This document shows, in pieces, positions 1-4,207 of a DNA stretch of 5,525 bases. The DNA is from DRQF01 sp964559135. Lineage in GTDB: Bacteria > Planctomycetota > GCA-002687715 > DRQF01. The stretch is taken from assembly GCA_964559135.1 (NCBI GenBank), contig CAZLGG010000167.1:1-5525 (forward strand), read 5' to 3'. The notes below the pieces were generated by a model. The model did not search any database. It was given only the letters and a program-made list of their open reading frames with translations, and was not told where the DNA came from. The number at the start of each line of letters is the position of its first letter. The stretch's first letter is position 1. The position numbers were made by a program, and so were the translations under genes.

Positions 1-55
1 GGCCTTGCCGGGCCTCTCGCTGTCGAACGGTTTGCGTCTCAAGTTCGGCGAATAA
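1..55 (+). CDS. Possible 3' end of an upstream gene (partial)
   Basis: Read from base 2, this stretch is open for 17 codons and ends in TAA at 53-55. The predicted tail is ALPGLSLSNGLRLKFGE. The terminator 25 bases further on fits a gene ending here on this strand. The tail alternates polar and hydrophobic residues (LSLS, LRLKF) and has an aromatic near the end, as the last strand of an outer-membrane beta-barrel can have, but 17 residues cannot establish a family. I do not recognise the gene. The reading frame is chosen only from the stop codon and the terminator position. Confidence 0.35.
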   Translation, partial: ALPGLSLSNGLRLKFGE

Positions 56-80
56 TTCGCCCACTTGCGCATTGAGAACC

Positions 81-112
81 CGCCGCCGACGTCCCACGTC
101 GGCGGCGTTTTT
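81..112 (+). terminator. Intrinsic (Rho-independent) terminator
   Basis: A perfect 12-bp GC-rich stem pairs 81-92 (CGCCGCCGACGT) with 96-107 (ACGTCGGCGGCG) around a CCC loop, followed directly by five T (108-112). It lies 25 bases after the TAA at 53-55, so it should end the upstream transcript. There is no A-run on the left side, so it should work only for + strand transcription. It separates the large fusion gene from whatever lies upstream. Confidence 0.88.
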
Positions 113-144
113 CATGACTCCCACGACAACCCGAGATCGCAGTG

Positions 145-159
145 ACACCCCGACGGTGT
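145..159. repeat. Small inverted repeat in the leader of the fusion gene
   Basis: ACACC (145-149) and GGTGT (155-159) form a perfect 5-bp inverted repeat around CCGAC. It lies about 20 bases before the Shine-Dalgarno of the 1305-codon gene, between the upstream terminator and the start codon. It could be a weak RNA hairpin or an operator half-site pair. A repeat this short also occurs often by chance in GC-rich DNA. I see no convincing sigma70 promoter in 113-190. Confidence 0.2.
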
Positions 160-177
160 AGGCTGGGCCGACATCGC

Positions 178-184
178 GGGAGGG
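178..184 (+). promoter_or_regulatory. Ribosome binding site that fixes the TTG start of the fusion gene
   Basis: GGGAGGG (178-184) is a strong Shine-Dalgarno match with a 6-base gap (185-190) to TTG at 191. An in-frame stop (TGA, 143-145) lies upstream, and no ATG or GTG occurs in this frame between it and 191. The TTG also puts the conserved GGGT..H loop at residue 11, as expected for MurG proteins. Confidence 0.75.
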
Positions 185-190
185 ATCGGC

Positions 191-1363
191 TTGTCACAAG
201 GCAAGCGCTACGTTTTCACGGGCGGCGGGACGCTGGGGCACGTCACGCCGAACCTGGCCATCATCCGGCACCTTCAAACGGAGGAACCGGAGGCGGAGTT
301 TCTCTACCTCGGCAGTCGCGGTGGACCGGAAAAGGACAAGGTCACGTCGCGTGACCTTCCCTTTCGGGGCGTGTTTGCAAGACCCTTCGCCTCCCCGCGC
401 CGGATCTGGGCGTTTTCACGATTCGCCCTCCATCTCGCCGTGGGCACGCTCCAAGCCCTCTGGCACCTGATGCGCTTCAAGCCCCACGTCGTGGTGGCGA
501 CAGGAGGCTATGCCTCCGTTCCCGCGGCCCTCGCGGCCGCCCTCCTGCGCCGTCCGATCTTCCTGCACGAGCAGAACATTCGTCCGGGACGCGCCAATCT
601 CTTGCTCGCTCGCCTCGCCACGCGCATCGGCGTCTCGTTCGAGGAAACCCTGCAATACTTCCCCAAGGAGAAGACCCGCCTGACGGGCTATCCCGTCCGC
701 AAGCGCATCGGGTCGGTGAATCGCGGCGAAGCCCGCAAACGCCTCGCCATCCCCGCCGACCAGCGCGTCGCCTTCGTCGTCGGGGGCTCCATGGGGTCGC
801 GATCCATCAATCGCGGCGTGGTGGAGGGACTGGGAAGGCTCCTCTCGAACGAACACGTGACGGTGATCCACAGCACGGGCCTCGCCGATGGCCTCGCCTA
901 CGACGCGTGGAAAGACACCAAACAGCGCCTGGACGTGCTTCACCTGCCCGAGGGGCAGCGGTCGCGCTACATCGTGAAGCGCTACATCGAGCAGATCGAG
1001 GACGCCTACGCCGCCTCCGACCTCGTGGTGACCCGCGCCGGCGCCGGCGTCGTGATGGAATTGGCCGCCATGGGGAAGCCCGCGCTCCTCATTCCGAAAA
1101 GCGATGGCGCCGACAATCACCAACTCGTCAACGCCGTCTCTCTGCGCGACCGAGGCATGGCCGATGTACTCTTCGAGGAGATGTACGACAGCGGCGAGGG
1201 GAGTCTGACCCGCGTTCACGGCGACCAACTCGCTCGCAAGATCGACGATCTGCTCGGAGACGCCGACCAACTGGCGGCCATGGCCCAATCCGCCCTCGGA
1301 CTGGCGGTTCCCGACGCCGCCCCGCAAAACGCCGCGGTGGTGCGGGAGTTGGCCGTTCAGGGC
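191..1363 (+). other. murG: MurG glycosyltransferase domain (residues 1-391)
   Basis: This is a GT-B fold with both Rossmann halves. The N-half has the glycine loop GGGTLGHVTP (11-20) including His17, then GGYASVP (105-111), HEQN (126-129) and GYPVR (166-170). The C-half has the second glycine loop GGSMGSRSIN (198-207), TRAGAG (281-286), and Glu290, which aligns with the Glu that contacts the UDP ribose in E. coli MurG. HQLVNA (310-315) matches the family's HQ..NA motif. A basic/hydrophobic patch near 70-96 (RRIW, WHLMRF) fits membrane association. All recognisable substrate motifs are present, so the domain is probably active. From memory it resembles the second MurG type of Firmicutes (GGGTAGHVTPN; F.ETL.Y.PK) more than E. 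coli MurG, except for HEQN. Confidence 0.92.
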
Positions 1364-4108
1364 AAACGCCCTGTCCATCGCGAGACGATTCAGGAATTGG
1401 TGGGCTCCCTGGTCGACGAGGAGGGCGAAGAGACCCGCCTCATCTTCCCCCTCACTCGCCTCGCCGCCTCCTCCACCGCGGACGTCCCCCTGCCCAAGGG
1501 CGCACGCGCCATCGCCTGGATTCGCCGGATCGGCGGGAAACGAGAAGAAACGGAGTTCCTTCTGGTCCCGCGCAGGGGCCCCGTGCTGATTGAAGGTGAA
1601 CCGCTCGAGGACACGCACAGGCTGGCTCCGGGCCAAACCTTCGAAGTCGGCGGACGACGCTTCCGATTCCTTGCGAACATCCACACTCGCGAGGCGCCCC
1701 GCCCACCGGGCGGCCTGGTCGGAAAAATCCTTGCCACCGGATTGGGCACCCTCCTCTCCCGGGTCTTCGGCCTCCTCCGCGAGATCACCCTGGCCACCGC
1801 CTTCGGGGCCGGACACGTGCTGGACGTCTTCGCGGCCAGTCTCACCGCGTCCAATCTCTTCCGTCGGATCTTCGCCGAGAACGCCATGGAGAGCGCGTTC
1901 CTTCCCACCTACCTCATGTTGCGCCGCGAAGGGCGAAAGGACGACGCCGCCAACCTCTTCGCTTCGATGCTCACCTGGACGCTCCTGGCGACGACCCTCG
2001 TGGTCGGGGTATCCATGCTCACTGTCGACACGTGGCTGCCCTGGTTGGTCCCGGGATTCGCGGCCAAGGGACTTCTCGGCGACGCGGAAACGCTGACGCG
2101 TCTCATGCTCCCCTATCTCATCCTGGTGTCCGCGGCGGCCCTCCTGGGGGCCCTGCATCGCGCGGGAAATCGCTTCGCCGTGCCGGCTTGGGCCTCCGTG
2201 TTCTTCAGTCTCGGCGTGATCTTGGGGGTGTTCCTCTACCCTTCGATGGGTTTCACGGGCTTGGGGCTGGGCGTCCTCATTGGCGGTTTGGGTCAACTCC
2301 TGATCCACGTCCCGGCCCTCTCGAGCCGGCGTTTCCGCGAGCGTGTGGATCTGAGCTTTCGACCAAGACTCGGCCTTGCCGACCCGGGCATGCGCAAGGT
2401 GCGGAGCACGGCCCCCATGATCGTCGCCGACGTGACCGTGGGAAAGATCTCACCGCTCGTCGACGTCGCCATCGTCTCGACCCTGGCGGTGGGGAGCGTC
2501 TCCGTCCTTTATCTGGGCCTGCTCCTCGTCCAATTGCCGTTTGCCCTCGTTTCCCAGTCCATCAACACGGTGGCGATGAAGGAATTCTCCGAGTCCCTCG
2601 CCGCCAGGGATCGCAAGGCATGCCTTCGTCTGGTCTCCCAAGGATTGCGATGGAGCATTTTTCTCCTTCTCCCGGTCTCCGTCGCCCTCGCCATTTTCTC
2701 CGGCCCCCTCGTGGATCTGCTCCTGCGTTACCGCCACTTCGACGCCGGCGATGCCCACAACGTGAGCCTTGCTCTCAGCTGCTATGCCTTGGGGTTGCTG
2801 GGTTGGGGTCTCACGGCCTTGACGGGCCGATTCTTCGCGGCACGGCTCGAGCTCGGGCGGGCGACCCTCATCAACCTCGCGGCGGTGATCCTCAACGTCG
2901 CCATTTCCGTCACCCTCGTCCTCATGGGTTTCGGCTTCGCGGGCATCGCGTTGGGAACGACGGTGGCCATGCTCGCGGGAGGGCTCTATCGGGTCCATCA
3001 CCTCAACCATCGCTTGCGGGGTGACGGCGAGGGCCTCGAGGCGGGGGCGCTTCGGCCCACTCTTCGCGCAACACTCCTGGCCACCGGCGCCGCGGCGCTC
3101 GTGGGCTCTCTGGTCTCCGCGGCTCTGTCGGGCTTCCATGCGCTGCCGGAATTCCTTTCCCGCTTGACCGTGCTCGGCGTGCCCGCCATCGCATTCGGTG
3201 TGACATTCGCCGGGGCCAGCTGGGCTTGCGGTTCTCCCGAAATGAAAGAGATCGTGGAACGGCTGTCACGCCTGCTCCCCAAACGCTCGGCCAAGGAAAC
3301 CTCTCCCCCCCCCTTGAATCCGCACTGCCTGCGGCCCGAAGCCCTGCTGGTCGCCGCGGAGCACCATCCGGAGGTCCTGCGCATGGCGAAACCCCTCCGG
3401 AGAGTGAAGGATTGCCTCTCGAGAGAGAGTTGGAAGCAACGCAACATCGGCGTGAAGCTCGTGGGACTCCTCGGATTCCGCTCGCTCCGTCACGAGATCC
3501 TTCGCGTTGCCTCCGAACGACGGCCGGACACCTGGCGCCGTCGGTGGCTGGGGGGTGACTTCGTGGAACCGGGCTTTCTCCGGCGCAACGCGATCTTGTC
3601 TCTCATCCAACTGGACGTCCATGACGAGGAATTGGAGCGCGTCCTCCTCGTCGCCCTCGACGATCCCTATTGGGAGGTGCGGGTCGCGGCGGCGAAGATG
3701 GCCGCCCACTTCGCCCCCCTCCTCAACCCCGACGTGCGGCGGGCCGCCATCGGGCGCCTCACGGCGCTGCTTCGAGAACGGAATTTCGAAGTGGCCACCG
3801 CCGCCACGGAAGCCCTGCAAGCCGTGGCGCTGGACAGGTCCATCCTCGCCACCTTCGAGACTCTGCACGATCACCCCAACTGGCAGGTGCGCAACGCGGT
3901 GGCGCGCGCGTACCAGGAACTCTATCGGCGTGGGGTCATCGAGGATCGGGATCTCCTCCTCTCACGGGTTCTGGACATCCTGGTCACGTGTGACTCCTTC
4001 CGCCCCACCTTCGAGTTGAAGGAAACCCTTGGGCGGGTCACACGCACCCTTTCCGCCGACGGCCCCACCCAAGAGGCAGCCGCCCCGCCGCTCGAAGCCG
4101 AGGCCTGA
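191..4108 (+). CDS. MurG-MurJ-HEAT fusion: lipid II synthase joined to lipid II flippase
   Basis: One uninterrupted frame of 1305 codons begins at TTG behind a strong Shine-Dalgarno and ends in TGA. Residues 1-391 form a full MurG glycosyltransferase, which adds GlcNAc from UDP-GlcNAc to lipid I to make lipid II on the inner membrane face. Residues 392-506 are a beta-rich, partly FHA-like linker. Residues 507-1025 form a full MurJ-type flippase (MOP superfamily) with about 14 membrane helices. Residues 1045-1290 are HEAT-like helical repeats, and 1291-1305 is an Ala/Pro/Glu tail. MurG (about 355 residues) and MurJ (about 511) are separate proteins in E. coli, so this product would make lipid II and flip it. 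Topology fits, since both MurJ ends are cytoplasmic. GC-rich third positions continue through the linker, so the join looks like real coding sequence. The gene stands alone: a terminator lies upstream and a new promoter downstream, and no other cell-wall gene is visible here. Domain calls are confident; coupling of the two activities is inferred. No single symbol is given because the gene spans murG and murJ. Confidence 0.93.
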   Translation: MSQGKRYVFTGGGTLGHVTPNLAIIRHLQTEEPEAEFLYLGSRGGPEKDKVTSRDLPFRGVFARPFASPRRIWAFSRFALHLAVGTLQALWHLMRFKPHVVVATGGYASVPAALAAALLRRPIFLHEQNIRPGRANLLLARLATRIGVSFEETLQYFPKEKTRLTGYPVRKRIGSVNRGEARKRLAIPADQRVAFVVGGSMGSRSINRGVVEGLGRLLSNEHVTVIHSTGLADGLAYDAWKDTKQRLDVLHLPEGQRSRYIVKRYIEQIEDAYAASDLVVTRAGAGVVMELAAMGKPALLIPKSDGADNHQLVNAVSLRDRGMADVLFEEMYDSGEGSLTRVHGDQLARKIDDLLGDADQLAAMAQSALGLAVPDAAPQNAAVVRELAVQGKRPVHRETIQELVGSLVDEEGEETRLIFPLTRLAASSTADVPLPKGARAIAWIRRIGGKREETEFLLVPRRGPVLIEGEPLEDTHRLAPGQTFEVGGRRFRFLANIHTREAPRPPGGLVGKILATGLGTLLSRVFGLLREITLATAFGAGHVLDVFAASLTASNLFRRIFAENAMESAFLPTYLMLRREGRKDDAANLFASMLTWTLLATTLVVGVSMLTVDTWLPWLVPGFAAKGLLGDAETLTRLMLPYLILVSAAALLGALHRAGNRFAVPAWASVFFSLGVILGVFLYPSMGFTGLGLGVLIGGLGQLLIHVPALSSRRFRERVDLSFRPRLGLADPGMRKVRSTAPMIVADVTVGKISPLVDVAIVSTLAVGSVSVLYLGLLLVQLPFALVSQSINTVAMKEFSESLAARDRKACLRLVSQGLRWSIFLLLPVSVALAIFSGPLVDLLLRYRHFDAGDAHNVSLALSCYALGLLGWGLTALTGRFFAARLELGRATLINLAAVILNVAISVTLVLMGFGFAGIALGTTVAMLAGGLYRVHHLNHRLRGDGEGLEAGALRPTLRATLLATGAAALVGSLVSAALSGFHALPEFLSRLTVLGVPAIAFGVTFAGASWACGSPEMKEIVERLSRLLPKRSAKETSPPPLNPHCLRPEALLVAAEHHPEVLRMAKPLRRVKDCLSRESWKQRNIGVKLVGLLGFRSLRHEILRVASERRPDTWRRRWLGGDFVEPGFLRRNAILSLIQLDVHDEELERVLLVALDDPYWEVRVAAAKMAAHFAPLLNPDVRRAAIGRLTALLRERNFEVATAATEALQAVALDRSILATFETLHDHPNWQVRNAVARAYQELYRRGVIEDRDLLLSRVLDILVTCDSFRPTFELKETLGRVTRTLSADGPTQEAAAPPLEAEA
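1364..1708 (+). other. Inter-domain linker with an FHA-like beta region (residues 392-506)
   Basis: About 115 residues lie between the end of MurG and the first flippase helix. The first part (395-415, RETIQELVGSLVDEEGEE) looks helical and acidic. Residues 440-495 look like consecutive beta strands: AIAWIRRIGG, EFLLVPRRG, PVLIEGEPL, HRLAPGQTFEVGG and RRFRFLANI. The order 'vl(I)xGepl ... rLxpGqxfxVGgxrfrf' recalls the last strands of FHA domains. The phosphothreonine-binding signatures of FHA (GR..S, S..H, NG) are not visible. It may be a degenerate FHA fold or another small beta sandwich used as a spacer or docking surface. No membrane segment is seen here. Confidence 0.5.
1709..3265 (+). other. 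murJ: MurJ lipid II flippase domain (residues 507-1025)
   Basis: This is a MurJ/MviN protein with about 14 hydrophobic helices. Approximate centres are 518, 555, 600, 645, 673, 698, 750, 782, 829, 866, 901, 925, 968 and 1000. Helices 1-2 closely match E. coli MurJ: SRVFGLLRE (523-531) and LFRRIFAENA (556-565). Arg524, Arg530, Asp545 and Arg558 align with E. coli Arg18, Arg24, Asp39 and Arg52, which are needed for function. NRFAVPA (660-666) matches NRFSIPA. Length is close to the 511 residues of E. coli MurJ. One difference stands out: in helix 8, SVSVLYLGLLLVQLP (769-783) aligns without gaps to the E. coli segment with Arg270 and Glu273, giving Leu778 and Gln781. Family assignment is firm; exact substrate and mechanism are inferred. 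Confidence 0.9.
3305..3313 (+). repeat. C9 homopolymer at the MurJ-HEAT junction
   Basis: Nine consecutive C encode Pro1039-Pro1041, between the last MurJ helix and the HEAT-like tail. Loss of one C would shift into a frame with an immediate TGA (3315-3317), ending the protein just after the flippase. Gain of one C would shift into a frame that stays open to about 3558. Such a run could be a slippage site, or a place where a sequencing error joined two genes. Confidence 0.95.
3323..4060 (+). other. HEAT-like helical repeat tail of the fusion protein (residues 1045-1290)
   Basis: About five paired-helix units follow the flippase. The clearest have the HEAT pattern of a Pro or Trp turn, then V-R-A. 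Examples are QRNIGVKLVGLLGF (1083-1096), LRRNAILSLIQL (1130-1141), PYWEVRVAAAKMAAHF (1159-1174), RNFEVATAATEALQAVA (1197-1213) and PNWQVRNAVARAYQEL (1229-1244). Spacing is about 32-40 residues. There is no signal peptide or membrane helix, so it should lie in the cytoplasm after the last MurJ helix. HEAT repeats usually bind proteins, so a docking role for wall-synthesis or cytoskeletal partners is plausible, but nothing here names a partner. Distant PBS-lyase-type HEAT or ARM repeats are alternatives. Confidence 0.75.
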
Positions 4109-4151
4109 ATCGCCGACCGAGAATCCGTGGAGAGTGACCCCTCCATTGTTC

Positions 4152-4180
4152 TTGACAGGCCCACCCCTTGCTGGCAGAAT
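4152..4180 (+). promoter_or_regulatory. Sigma70-type promoter for the downstream exported-protein gene
   Basis: A perfect -35 box TTGACA (4152-4157) is separated by exactly 17 bases from CAGAAT (4175-4180), which matches TATAAT at four of six positions, including the A at position 2 and the final T. Transcription would start near 4187, giving a leader of about 20 bases that contains the GGGAG at 4194-4198. It sits in the 99-base gap after the fusion gene, so the downstream gene is probably transcribed on its own. That gap holds no clear terminator, so read-through from the fusion gene is also possible. Confidence 0.6.
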
Positions 4181-4193
4181 CTTCACTTCCCAT

Positions 4194-4198
4194 GGGAG
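4194..4198 (+). promoter_or_regulatory. Ribosome binding site of the exported-protein gene
   Basis: GGGAG lies 9 bases before ATG at 4208-4210. The spacing supports this start, and the start gives an immediate signal peptide. Confidence 0.55.
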
Positions 4199-4207
4199 CA
4201 CCGATTC

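Noticed and set aside
142..170. A promoter with GTGACA as -35 in the fusion gene leader
   Set aside because: GTGACA (142-147) matches five of six bases, but the region 16-18 bases later is GC-rich (GGGCCG) with nothing like a -10 box.
907..1593. A 228-codon + strand frame overlapping the MurG C-half and the linker
   Set aside because: It is an Arg-rich, low-complexity out-of-frame translation without family features. The main frame here carries TRAGAG and HQ..NA.
1680..1760. A separate internal start for an independent MurJ protein
   Set aside because: No ATG or GTG with a Shine-Dalgarno was found just before the first flippase helix in the main frame. Nearby TTG/CTG codons have no convincing ribosome site.
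416..2308. A 630-codon open frame on the minus strand opposite the MurG and MurJ regions
   Set aside because: It is the antisense shadow of a GC-rich gene. Its composition is dominated by Gly, Glu, Arg and His with no recognisable domain, while the + strand frame shows clear family motifs.
2032..3024. A 330-codon + strand frame inside the flippase region
   Set aside because: It overlaps the MurJ domain out of frame, is rich in Arg, Pro and Gly, has no membrane helices or known motif, and is explained by GC-rich codon use.
4128..4145. A possible terminator after the fusion gene (TGGAG / CTCCA)
   Set aside because: The stem is only 5 bp with an 8-base loop, and the following T-rich stretch is interrupted (TTGTTCTT), so it is too weak to call.
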